Source: Oscillospiraceae bacterium
GTDB taxonomy: Bacteria > Bacillota > Clostridia > Oscillospirales > Ruminococcaceae
DNA: 6,037 nt
Assembly: GCA_014796735.1 (NCBI GenBank)
Contig: JAAVIG010000216.1
Span: 1 to 6,037 of the forward strand
Direction of reading: 5' to 3'
The notes under the pieces are model-generated. The model searched no databases. It was not told where the DNA came from and was given only the letters and a program-made list of their open reading frames with translations. Positions 1-6,037 of the stretch are shown one piece after another (position 1 is the first letter of the stretch; the number at the start of each line of letters is the position of its first letter). Position numbers and translations under genes: made by a program.

Positions 1-1750
1 CTATTCCGTGCTCCTCATTATACCTTGTCTGTATCTCTCTGCGGCGGTTAGTCTCGCTTATCGCCGTTTCCATTGAATTGGTCACCTGATCGGCGTACAT
101 TATTACCATACCGTCGGCGTTTCTGGCGGCACGCCCTATGGTCTGCACCAAAGATGTCTCGCTGCGCAGAAAGCCCTCCTTGTCCGCGTCAAGTATCGCC
201 ACTAACGATACCTCGGGCAGGTCAAGACCCTCACGAAGCAGGTTAATGCCGATCAACACGTCAAATTCACCCAATCTTAAGCCGCGTATTATTTCCATAC
301 GCTCTATGGTGTCTATATCATGGTGCATATAGCGAACCTTAAGCCCTGTTTTTTCAAAGTACTTAGTCAGATCCTCCGCCATTTTTTTTGTAAGCGTGGT
401 TACTAAGACACGCTCCTTGCGCTCTATACGCATATTTATCTCCGACAGCAGATCCTCAATCTGTCCCTCAACGGGTCTGACCGAAATAATAGGGTCAAGA
501 AGTCCCGTAGGTCTTATAAGCTGCTCCACTACCCTTACCGCATGCTCCTTTTCAAAGGGACCGGGAGTAGCGGAAACATAGATTACCTGATTAAGCTTTG
601 AATAAAACTCGTCAAAATTCATGGGACGGTTATCATAGGCGGAGGGCAGACGGAAGCCGTACTCAACAAGATTTTTCTTTCTTGCCGCGTCGCCGCCGTA
701 CATTCCCCGTACCTGCGGAATGGTTACGTGGCTCTCATCGATAAGCACAAGAAAATCCTTCGGAAAGTGATCGATAAGGGTCAAAGGCGTACTTCCCTTT
801 GGTCTTCCCGAAAGCACTCTCGAATAGTTTTCTATTCCCTTGCAGGTGCCTATCTCGCGAAGCATTTCAAGGTCGTAGGTGGTTCTTTGAGCAATTCGCT
901 GCGCTTCTATAAGCTTGTGATTGTTTGTGAAAAACTCTACCTGCTCCTCCATTTCGGCGCGTATATCTTCAAGAGCCTTTTCAAGTCTTCCCTTATCCAC
1001 AATATAGTGACTGGCGGGAAAGATAGCGGCATGAAGAAGCTCTCTCCTGACGTTTCCCGTAACCACCTCTATCTCGGTTATCCTGTCTATCTCATCGCCG
1101 AAAAATTCAACTCTCAGCGCGGTCTCGGAGGGGTTTCCCGCGGGGAATATCTCAACAACGTCTCCCCTCACTCTAAACTTGTTTCGTATAAAATTAACGT
1201 CGTTTCTTTCGTACTGTATTTCCACCAGTCTTTTTATTAACTCGTCCCTGCCTACCTCCGTTCCCTTTCTTATGGAAATAACGTTGGCGCGGTAGTCCTC
1301 TGGACTTCCCAACGAATATATACAGGACACGCTGGCGACGATTATAACGTCCCTGCGCTCCGCCAAAGCAAAGGTTGCGGAGTGCCTTAAACGGTCAATA
1401 TCGTCGTTTATTGCGCTGTCCTTTTCGATATAAGCGTCAGTGGAGGGGATATAAGCCTCGGGCTGATAGTAGTCGTAATAGCTTACGAAGTATTCCACCG
1501 CATTGTTGGGGAAAAATTCCCTCAGCTCGCTGCAAAGCTGCGCCGCCAAGGTCTTATTGTGAGCAAGCACCAAGGTGGGACGGTTTACCTTTGCGATGAT
1601 ATTAGCCATTGTAAAGGTCTTGCCCGAGCCAGTTACGCCCATAAGCACCTGTTCCTTGTCGCCGTTCAGTACTCCCGCCGCAAGCTCTTCGATAGCGGCG
1701 GGCTGATCCCCTGTGGGGCTGTACTGCGACTGTAAATCAAATTTGTCCAT
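1..1750 (-). CDS. uvrB: UvrABC system protein B (excinuclease ABC subunit B), C-terminus cut by window edge
   Basis: UvrB is the damage-verifying, helicase-like ATPase of cytoplasmic nucleotide excision repair. UvrA loads it onto lesions and it then recruits UvrC for dual incision. From the ATG at 1750-1748 the minus-strand frame stays open to the left edge, giving 583 complete codons. Visible motifs are the Q-motif-like YSPTGDQPAAI at residues 10-20, Walker A GVTGSGKT at 38-45, the aromatic beta-hairpin segment SYYDYYQPEAY at 90-100 that threads DNA, the Walker B-type DESH at 338-341, SATPGP further on, and helicase motif VI QTIGRAARN at 536-544. The family is usually about 650-680 residues, so roughly the last 70-90 residues, including the UvrC-binding UVR motif, lie outside the window. 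The start matches the family's usual MDKF.L beginning and is preceded by GGAAAG. It overlaps the end of radC by 14 bp, suggesting coupled translation. No frameshift or missing motif was seen. Confidence 0.98.
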   Translation of the reverse strand, partial: MDKFDLQSQYSPTGDQPAAIEELAAGVLNGDKEQVLMGVTGSGKTFTMANIIAKVNRPTLVLAHNKTLAAQLCSELREFFPNNAVEYFVSYYDYYQPEAYIPSTDAYIEKDSAINDDIDRLRHSATFALAERRDVIIVASVSCIYSLGSPEDYRANVISIRKGTEVGRDELIKRLVEIQYERNDVNFIRNKFRVRGDVVEIFPAGNPSETALRVEFFGDEIDRITEIEVVTGNVRRELLHAAIFPASHYIVDKGRLEKALEDIRAEMEEQVEFFTNNHKLIEAQRIAQRTTYDLEMLREIGTCKGIENYSRVLSGRPKGSTPLTLIDHFPKDFLVLIDESHVTIPQVRGMYGGDAARKKNLVEYGFRLPSAYDNRPMNFDEFYSKLNQVIYVSATPGPFEKEHAVRVVEQLIRPTGLLDPIISVRPVEGQIEDLLSEINMRIERKERVLVTTLTKKMAEDLTKYFEKTGLKVRYMHHDIDTIERMEIIRGLRLGEFDVLIGINLLREGLDLPEVSLVAILDADKEGFLRSETSLVQTIGRAARNADGMVIMYADQVTNSMETAISETNRRREIQTRYNEEHGI

Positions 1751-2474
1751 AATTATCTTTCCATACTCTGTCCGCAAGTATATTTTCGTGCATGCTTGTG
1801 GCGCCGTATTTTCCCACTATTATATGGTCGATAAGCTCTATTCCCAAGCCCTCCAGCACCTCCGCCAAGCCTGCCGTTGCGCTTATGTCGTTTCTTGACG
1901 CCTGCGACGAGCCGTTGGGGTGATTATGCGCCAGCGCAATACGGTCGCAATTATGCTTGAGCGCGAACTCAACGATCTTTCTTGCGGGTAAATTGACCTT
2001 TCCGGGATCTCCCTCGGAAATCACCTCATGACAGCGCACCACTAACTCACTGTCCAGCGCGATGGCGTAAAGCACCTCGTTCTTGCAACCTAAAAACAGA
2101 TTGTTGCAGTAGTCGCACAAAAAAGACTGTCCCGTTACTCTTTTCTTGACCTCGTCGTCCTCGGCGGCGAAAGAGGAAACAAGGTATCTTTTTGACGCCA
2201 TCTGAAAAAATTTCAGCAGGGACGCTGCGTTCTCCCCTACTCCCTTGACCTTTATCAGCTCATTGTAATCGGCTTCCAGCACCTTTGCAAAGGTGCCGCC
2301 GAAGGTATCCAGCAAAAGATGCGCGGTTTCGTTGGTGTCCCTTTTTGGTACGGCGTAAAACAGCAGCGCTTCAAGCAATTGAACATCCGTAAAGCTTTCC
2401 ACGCCGAACCTTAAAAATCTGTCCTTTACCCTTTGGCGGTGTCCTTCGTGAATATTGGTCTTGTTTTCTGCCAT
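1737..2474 (-). CDS. radC: RadC family (UPF0758) JAB/MPN-domain protein
   Basis: This is a 245-residue protein in two parts. The N-terminal region has a helix-hairpin-helix-like segment around residues 72-84 (KGVG at 77-80), a typical DNA-contact fold. The C-terminal RadC/JAMM-type domain carries HNHP at 183-186, and the metalloprotease pattern HxH-x7-S-x2-D is intact (H183, H185, S193, D196). The usual HNHPSG reads HNHPNG here. The later GIELIDHIIVG (211-221) matches the family's conserved end. The N-terminus (GHRQR at 11-15, FYAVPKRDTNETAH at 39-52) differs from the Bacillus form, which has a RTG-containing segment, and resembles a divergent type I associate with clostridia. Residues 120-130 hold a CxxC-x6-C cluster. 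The biochemical role is unsettled: the name came from an E. coli radiation-sensitivity allele later reassigned to recG, and the domain suggests a metal-dependent hydrolase. It sits 41 bp after ilvD and overlaps uvrB, which fits a DNA-related job. Confidence 0.93.
   Translation of the reverse strand: MAENKTNIHEGHRQRVKDRFLRFGVESFTDVQLLEALLFYAVPKRDTNETAHLLLDTFGGTFAKVLEADYNELIKVKGVGENAASLLKFFQMASKRYLVSSFAAEDDEVKKRVTGQSFLCDYCNNLFLGCKNEVLYAIALDSELVVRCHEVISEGDPGKVNLPARKIVEFALKHNCDRIALAHNHPNGSSQASRNDISATAGLAEVLEGLGIELIDHIIVGKYGATSMHENILADRVWKDNYGQI
1757..1762 (-). promoter_or_regulatory. Probable uvrB ribosome binding site inside radC
   Basis: On the minus strand GGAAAG lies 6 nt before the uvrB ATG, within the last codons of radC. 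It is only a moderate Shine-Dalgarno match, but together with the 14-bp overlap it supports this ATG as the uvrB start. Ribosomes terminating at the radC stop could help initiation. Confidence 0.5.
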
Positions 2475-2484
2475 GAAAAAGCAA

Positions 2485-2491
2485 CCACCCT
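2485..2491 (-). promoter_or_regulatory. Probable radC ribosome binding site
   Basis: The minus strand reads AGGGTGG, a near match to AGGAGG, ending 10 nt before the radC ATG at 2474. The spacing is slightly long. It supports translation of radC from its own site in the 41-bp ilvD-radC gap. Confidence 0.5.
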
Positions 2492-2515
2492 TTCATCACG
2501 ATGTTATAATTTACA

Positions 2516-4171
2516 TCAATCCTTAAAAACCGCACCTGTATTGGAGCTTGTAACAAGCTGCGCGTAGCGCTTTAAATAGCCCTCAAGCTTTTTGGGCGGA
2601 AGTATGCCCTTTTCCCTGCGCCTTGCTATTTCCTCGTCGTCAACCAGAAGCTGTATCGATCTGTTGGGTATGTCTATTTGAATCTTATCTCCGTTTTCCA
2701 CAAAGGCAATAAGACCGCCCTCGGCAGCCTCGGGAGATACGTGACCCACTGCCGCGCCTCTGCTTGCGCCGCTGAATCTTCCGTCTGTTATAAGCGCAAC
2801 CGAGCCGTCAAGCCCTTTTCCCACGATAGCCGCGGTAGGGGCAAGCATCTCGGGCATTCCGGGTCCGCCCTTGGGACCCTCGTACCTGATAACAACAACG
2901 TCGCCCGCCTGTATCTCTCCGCCGAGTATAGCGTCAACCGCCGCCTGTTCGCCGTCGAAAACCTTTGCGGTGCAGGTAGTGTTCATCATTTCGGGCTTTA
3001 CCGCGCCCTGCTTTACCACCGCTCCGCTTTCCGCAAGATTGCCCGTAAGAATGGCTATACCTCCGTCCTTGCGAATGGGAGAATCGTATTTGTGAACGAT
3101 TATTCCGTCCGCGTCCTTTGCGGCGTTTATTCTGTCCTTCTGAGTACCCGTTACCGTCAGAACGTCGGAATTTATCGCCCCCGCTTTGTCAAGCTCCTTA
3201 AGCACCGTCTGAATACCGCCCACAGCGTTTAAGTCCTCTATAAACACATCGCTTGCGGGATTGAGCTTTGCTATCTGAGGCACCTTTCTGCTTACCGCGT
3301 CAATATCCGAAAGAGAAATGTCTATACCCGCCTCATGAGCGATCGCCAGCAGGTGCAGAACGGTATTTGAGGACGCGCCTATCGCCATATCGGTGGCAAG
3401 AGCGTTTATCATATTGTTTCTTGTAAGAATGTCCTTTGCCTTTATATCCTGCTTGTAAAGCTGTACTATGCGTTCTCCCGCTTCCTTTGCGATTCTTCTT
3501 CTTGCGGAATTAACGGCGGGTTCTGTGCCGTTGTAGGGCAAAGCGAGGCCGATAGCCTCGGTAAGGCAGTTCATGGAGTTCGCGGTATACATTCCCGAGC
3601 AGCTTCCGCAGGTGGGACATGCGTTGTCCTCATATTCCTTTAAAACGGAGCCGTCTATCTTGCCGTCCGTATACTGTCCGATCGCCTCGTAAATTTCACT
3701 GTACCCAACTCTTTTTCCTTGTACGCAGCCCGCCTTCATGGGACCGCCGCTTACAAAGATAGAGGGCAGGTTAAGCCTTGCCGCAGCCATAATCATTCCG
3801 GGAACGATCTTGTCGCAGTTGGGGATAAACACTATACCGTCCAAGGGGTGAGCAGTGAGCATGACCTCTATGCTGTCCGCTATAAGCTCTCTCGAAGCGA
3901 GAGAATAGCGCATGCCCTTATGATTCATTGCCAATCCGTCACAAACGCCGATAGTGAAAAACTCAAAAGGAACGCCTCCCGCGTTTCTTATGCCGTCCTT
4001 TACGGACTTTGAAATTTCATGCAAATGGCTGTGACCAGGAACATAGTCGCTGGCGGCGCACACTACCGCTATAAATGGTCTGTCCATTTCGCTGTCGGTA
4101 ACGCCTAATGCCTTTAAAAGTGCCTTGTGGGGCGTTCTGTCAACTCCGTTTTTGATCAAATCGCTTCTCAT
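2516..4171 (-). CDS. ilvD: Dihydroxy-acid dehydratase
   Basis: IlvD is a cytoplasmic iron-sulfur enzyme that dehydrates 2,3-dihydroxy-isovalerate and 2,3-dihydroxy-3-methylvalerate to the 2-keto acid precursors of valine, leucine and isoleucine (and of pantothenate). At 551 residues it has the normal length of the short, Bacillus-like form and lacks the internal insertion of the E. coli enzyme. Family landmarks in order are DYVPGHSHL (42-50), GVCDGLAMNHKGMRYSL (75-91), FIPNCDK with cluster cysteine C119, SGGPM (141-145), ACPTCGSCSGMYTANSMNC with cluster cysteine C191, RYEGPKGGPGMPEML in the C-terminal half, and DGRFSG at 463-468, where S467 matches the proposed catalytic serine. At 37-41 the usual (N/C)S(Y/W) stretch reads VCAAS, a mild departure. 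The ATG is preceded by GAAAGGA at 8 nt. No T-box, peptide leader or other ilv gene is present. The gene heads a run with radC and uvrB, probably from a promoter near 4226-4231. Confidence 0.97.
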   Translation of the reverse strand: MRSDLIKNGVDRTPHKALLKALGVTDSEMDRPFIAVVCAASDYVPGHSHLHEISKSVKDGIRNAGGVPFEFFTIGVCDGLAMNHKGMRYSLASRELIADSIEVMLTAHPLDGIVFIPNCDKIVPGMIMAAARLNLPSIFVSGGPMKAGCVQGKRVGYSEIYEAIGQYTDGKIDGSVLKEYEDNACPTCGSCSGMYTANSMNCLTEAIGLALPYNGTEPAVNSARRRIAKEAGERIVQLYKQDIKAKDILTRNNMINALATDMAIGASSNTVLHLLAIAHEAGIDISLSDIDAVSRKVPQIAKLNPASDVFIEDLNAVGGIQTVLKELDKAGAINSDVLTVTGTQKDRINAAKDADGIIVHKYDSPIRKDGGIAILTGNLAESGAVVKQGAVKPEMMNTTCTAKVFDGEQAAVDAILGGEIQAGDVVVIRYEGPKGGPGMPEMLAPTAAIVGKGLDGSVALITDGRFSGASRGAAVGHVSPEAAEGGLIAFVENGDKIQIDIPNRSIQLLVDDEEIARRREKGILPPKKLEGYLKRYAQLVTSSNTGAVFKD

Positions 4172-4179
4172 TTTTATTG

Positions 4180-4186
4180 TCCTTTC
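4180..4186 (-). promoter_or_regulatory. ilvD ribosome binding site
   Basis: GAAAGGA on the minus strand, 8 nt before the ilvD ATG, is a good Shine-Dalgarno match in an A-rich, probably unstructured context. It fixes the ilvD start. Confidence 0.75.
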
Positions 4187-4225
4187 TTTTAATTTTTTGG
4201 TTATGACAGTGCTGCCGACCGTATG

Positions 4226-4233
4226 ATTATATC
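4226..4233 (-). promoter_or_regulatory. Probable ilvD promoter with extended -10 element
   Basis: The minus strand contains a perfect TATAAT at 4231-4226 preceded by TG and one base, the extended -10 arrangement (TGATATAAT). This can compensate for a poor -35. At 17 bp upstream there is no good -35 hexamer, and the nearest TTGTCA is only 12 bp away, too close to serve. A start near 4219 would give a leader of about 48 nt before ilvD, too short for a T-box or classical attenuator. The -10 also lies inside a short inverted repeat, ATGAT-N3-ATCAT (4223-4235). This is inferred from sequence only. Confidence 0.6.
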
Positions 4234-4243
4234 ATTTTAAATG

Positions 4244-4259
4244 TGACAACAGTATGTCA
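4244..4259. promoter_or_regulatory. TGACA-N6-TGTCA inverted repeat, candidate operator
   Basis: A perfect 5-bp inverted repeat with a 6-bp spacer lies just upstream of the extended -10, covering about -25 to -40 relative to the inferred start. A further TGACA at 4204-4208 lies downstream of the inferred start, 40 bp from the first half-site. The geometry suits binding by a dimeric regulator over the -35 region. The regulator is unknown and no regulator gene is in the window. The arms are short and could arise by chance in this AT-rich gap. Confidence 0.35.
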
Positions 4260-4273
4260 TGTTTTATATATTT

Positions 4274-5230
4274 TTATTTGTATTGTCTTCCCAAAAGCGC
4301 CGCACCTATTATGCCCGAATTGTTTCCAAGCTTACACAGCACTATTTCGGTATTGCTGTCGCTGTTTTTTGAATAAACCTCTTTCGAGATACGTTCCTTA
4401 AGGGGATTCAGAAGGTTGTCACCCTCGTTGCTCACACCGCCGCCGATACAAAGAATATTGGGCTGAAAAACATTTATCGTGTTGATTATCCCGCATGCTA
4501 AGTTTTTTATAAAGTAATCCACTATCTCCTGTCCTGCCCTGTCGCCCTGCCTTGCGGCGTTAAAAGCCGTTCTTCCGCTGACCTTGCCCTCTTTTTCCGC
4601 AAGCTTTACCATTAAAGAATCGGGATTTTGTTCAATGGCTCTCTTGGTGAATTTCACAAGCGCGGTAGCCGAACAGTAGGTCTCAAAGCAGCCCTTTCTT
4701 CCGCAGGTACACTGTTCTCCGTCAACATTTATAACGGTATGTCCTATCTCCGCGCCCGCGTAGTTTGAGCCGCTGAATATTTTTCCGTCAATTATTATAC
4801 CCGCTCCGAGACCCGTGCCCAAAGTAATAACTATCGCGCTTTTCGCACCCTTTGCCGCGCCCGCGTAAAACTCGCCCAAAGCGGCGGCATTGGCGTCGTT
4901 TTCTATGTATGCGGGTATACCCAAAGCGTCCTTAACGTACTTTTGCAAAGGTACGTTTTCCCATTTCAGATTGTTTGCGTATTCAACCAAGCCGCTTTCG
5001 ATATTGCAGGTTCCGGGACAGCCCATTCCGACCCATTCAATATCCCGCATGGAAAGCTCCGCCTCGCGCACCGCTAACTCCCCCGCAAAGACTATATCCC
5101 TCAAAACCTCTTCATATCCGCGCCCGGAGTTGGTCTTGACCTTGCTCTTTGAAATAATATTATATCCTTCGTCAACCACGCCCGCCGCAATATTTGTTCC
5201 GCCGATGTCGATCCCCAGTGAATATTTCAT
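4274..5230 (-). CDS. ROK family sugar kinase, probable glucokinase
   Basis: This is a cytoplasmic ATP-dependent hexokinase of the ROK family, most likely phosphorylating glucose at C6. From the chosen ATG it has 318 residues, normal for the family. It starts directly in the kinase fold without the N-terminal helix-turn-helix of NagC/XylR-type ROK repressors, so it is an enzyme. Motifs are phosphate-binding DIGGTN (8-13), END at 110-112 with D112 the expected catalytic base, GTGLGAG (138-144), sugar-binding EIGH (161-164), the zinc motif H164 with CTCGRKGCFE (C174, C176, C181), and IGGGVS (262-267). An in-frame ATG at 5248 would add six residues and overlap the manA stop as ATGA. I prefer the ATG at 5230 because GGAG stands 6 nt before it and MKYSLGIDIGGTN is the usual family beginning. 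Coupling to a mannose-6-phosphate isomerase leaves room for mannokinase or broad hexokinase activity, so no symbol is given. Confidence 0.93.
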   Translation of the reverse strand: MKYSLGIDIGGTNIAAGVVDEGYNIISKSKVKTNSGRGYEEVLRDIVFAGELAVREAELSMRDIEWVGMGCPGTCNIESGLVEYANNLKWENVPLQKYVKDALGIPAYIENDANAAALGEFYAGAAKGAKSAIVITLGTGLGAGIIIDGKIFSGSNYAGAEIGHTVINVDGEQCTCGRKGCFETYCSATALVKFTKRAIEQNPDSLMVKLAEKEGKVSGRTAFNAARQGDRAGQEIVDYFIKNLACGIINTINVFQPNILCIGGGVSNEGDNLLNPLKERISKEVYSKNSDSNTEIVLCKLGNNSGIIGAALLGRQYK

Positions 5231-5236
5231 AATAAG

Positions 5237-5240
5237 CTCC
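5237..5240 (-). promoter_or_regulatory. ROK kinase ribosome binding site, decides the start
   Basis: GGAG on the minus strand lies 6 nt before the ATG at 5230 and downstream of the alternative ATG at 5248, which has only a weak GGA before it. This favours the 318-residue product over the 324-residue one. Confidence 0.6.
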
Positions 5241-5244
5241 GTTC

Positions 5245-6037
5245 TCATTCAATGTCCGTAACTATCAGTTCAGCCCTGCCGCTAAATGTATACTTGCCGT
5301 ATCCCGCGGGAACGAAACAGCTGTCTCCCTTTTTAAGCTTAACTCCATCGATCTCTCCCTCTCCGTCCAAAACGAGTATTGAGTTAAAGGACTTTACGCT
5401 TGCCTCAAGAGTGCAATTTTCCTCGGTGCAGACCTTGTTTACCCTGAAATACTCACACTTGGAAAGCAGCTGCACGGTATAACCGTCCTTTTGCTCCGAT
5501 TCTCCCATTGCTTTTGTGGGATATTTGGGCGGGGCAAGCTCTGTCACCTCCACCGCCTTTTCGATATGAAGCTGACGGGGCTTTCCGTCCGCCCCGACTC
5601 TGCCGTAATCGTAAATACGGTAGGTGGTATTGGAATTCTGCTGTATTTCCGCGATAAGTATTCCCTTGCCTATAGCGTGAAGAGTACCCGATTCGATAAA
5701 GAAAACGTCGCCCCTGTGTACGGGTACGCTGTTGGTGACCTCAAGCAGAGTATTGTCCTTTATCCTGCGTTCAAACTCTTCCTTTGAAATATTTTCTTTA
5801 AAGCCGTAAAGCAGCTCCGCGCCCTCGTCGCAGTCCACTATATACCACATTTCGGTTTTTCCGTACTCTCCCTCGACCCGCAGGGCGTATTCATTGTCGG
5901 GGTGTACTTGTACCGAAAGGTTGTCCTTAGCGTCGATAAGCTTTATCAGAATAGGAAAATACTCAAATTTTTCACAGTTCTCGCCAAGCACGCTCTTTCC
6001 CTGCTCTTCTATATACTTTGAAAGGGTCTTTCCCGCA
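5245..6037 (-). CDS. manA: Mannose-6-phosphate isomerase, class I (type I PMI), N-terminus cut by window edge
   Basis: This zinc enzyme interconverts mannose-6-phosphate and fructose-6-phosphate, linking mannose use and GDP-mannose supply to glycolysis. The frame is open to the right edge, with the first full codon at 6036, giving 263 residues. A GTG at 5991-5989 is internal, because the preceding residues AGKTL...YIEEQ align with the Bacillus GKTLIELWEEH region. About 55-60 N-terminal residues are missing if the length is near the Bacillus 315. Counting from the first full codon, zinc ligands expected for the family are present: Q43 and H45 in QVHPD, E62 in GKTEMWYI, and H120 in SGTLHAIGKG. 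The conserved TYRIYDYGR follows, with the active-site arginine R140. The C-terminal part (GDSCFVPAGYGKYTFSG) is the second cupin-like domain typical of the short Bacillus-type enzymes. The ROK kinase follows 14 bp downstream, which supports a shared hexose-phosphate role. Confidence 0.95.
   Translation of the reverse strand, partial: AGKTLSKYIEEQGKSVLGENCEKFEYFPILIKLIDAKDNLSVQVHPDNEYALRVEGEYGKTEMWYIVDCDEGAELLYGFKENISKEEFERRIKDNTLLEVTNSVPVHRGDVFFIESGTLHAIGKGILIAEIQQNSNTTYRIYDYGRVGADGKPRQLHIEKAVEVTELAPPKYPTKAMGESEQKDGYTVQLLSKCEYFRVNKVCTEENCTLEASVKSFNSILVLDGEGEIDGVKLKKGDSCFVPAGYGKYTFSGRAELIVTDIE

Larger units (their letters stand above)
4172..4273. other. 102-bp AT-rich intergenic region between the ROK kinase and ilvD
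   Basis: This is the only gap over 50 bp in the window. It holds the extended -10 promoter, the TGACA/TGTCA half-sites and the ilvD ribosome binding site. No GC-rich hairpin followed by a T tract is found after the kinase stop on the minus strand, so no intrinsic terminator is annotated and read-through from manA-ROK into ilvD remains possible. Confidence 0.8.

Noticed and set aside
728..1240. 170-residue open frame on the plus strand
   Set aside because: It lies wholly antisense to uvrB, has no family resemblance, and is explained by the codon bias of the opposite strand.
1751..2515. LexA/SOS box search upstream of uvrB and radC
   Set aside because: The closest string, CGAACTCAACG near 1963, lacks the second half of the Gram-positive CGAAC-N4-GTTCG pattern and lies inside radC coding sequence.
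2500..2517. Imperfect 18-bp palindrome GATGT...ACATC between ilvD and radC
   Set aside because: Only 5 bp of each arm pair cleanly, it overlaps the ilvD stop codon, and no matching promoter elements sit beside it. It is probably chance.
2678..3232. 184-residue open frame on the plus strand
   Set aside because: It is antisense to the well-conserved ilvD coding sequence and shows no recognisable domain.
4172..4273. T-box riboswitch, attenuator or intrinsic terminator
   Set aside because: The gap is too short for a T-box. No GC-rich stem with a following T tract exists; TGACA-N6-TGTCA as RNA would be only a 5-bp stem with no U-run.
5989..5991. GTG as start of manA
   Set aside because: The frame continues upstream with family-like residues (GKTL...YIEEQ) to the window edge, so this GTG is an internal valine codon.
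1..6037. tRNA, rRNA, CRISPR arrays, insertion sequences or attachment sites
   Set aside because: No cloverleaf, regularly spaced repeat, transposase motif or long terminal inverted repeat was seen, and nearly all the window is accounted for by five conserved genes.

Overview
The window looks like ordinary core-genome sequence from a Gram-positive anaerobe, most likely a Clostridia member (Bacillota) and possibly of the Oscillospirales/Ruminococcus type. This placement rests on protein-level resemblance recalled from memory: a UvrB with clostridial-style motifs, an IlvD with the CDG/MNH variant motifs, a divergent 'GHR..R' RadC, a ROK glucokinase and a Bacillus-type class I mannose-6-phosphate isomerase. 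Base composition is moderate, roughly half GC by eye. No database search was possible, so the genus is not assigned.

All five genes lie on the minus strand, so transcription runs from right to left. From upstream to downstream they are: a manA-type mannose-6-phosphate isomerase cut by the right edge (5245-6037), a ROK-family sugar kinase (4274-5230), a 102-bp AT-rich intergenic region carrying a probable promoter and an inverted repeat, ilvD (2516-4171), radC (1737-2474), and uvrB (1-1750), which is cut by the left edge and lacks its C-terminus. The first 1750 bases are entirely uvrB, read continuously from its ATG to the window edge.

Two probable transcription units can be proposed. Unit 1 is manA plus the ROK kinase, packed tightly (14-bp gap, or a 4-bp overlap if the earlier ATG is used). 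Its enzymes suit hexose phosphorylation and entry of mannose-6-phosphate into glycolysis. Unit 2 is ilvD-radC-uvrB, with a 41-bp gap and then a 14-bp overlap, probably driven by an extended -10 promoter at about 4226-4233. It mixes branched-chain amino acid synthesis with genome maintenance. No convincing intrinsic terminator separates the two units, so read-through is possible.

I see no RNA gene, mobile element, CRISPR array, prophage or unrecognised coding region. The points most worth a second look are the ilvD promoter region with repeated TGACA/TGTCA half-sites, the translational overlap of radC with uvrB, and the divergent RadC. None of these amounts to a clear new biological system.
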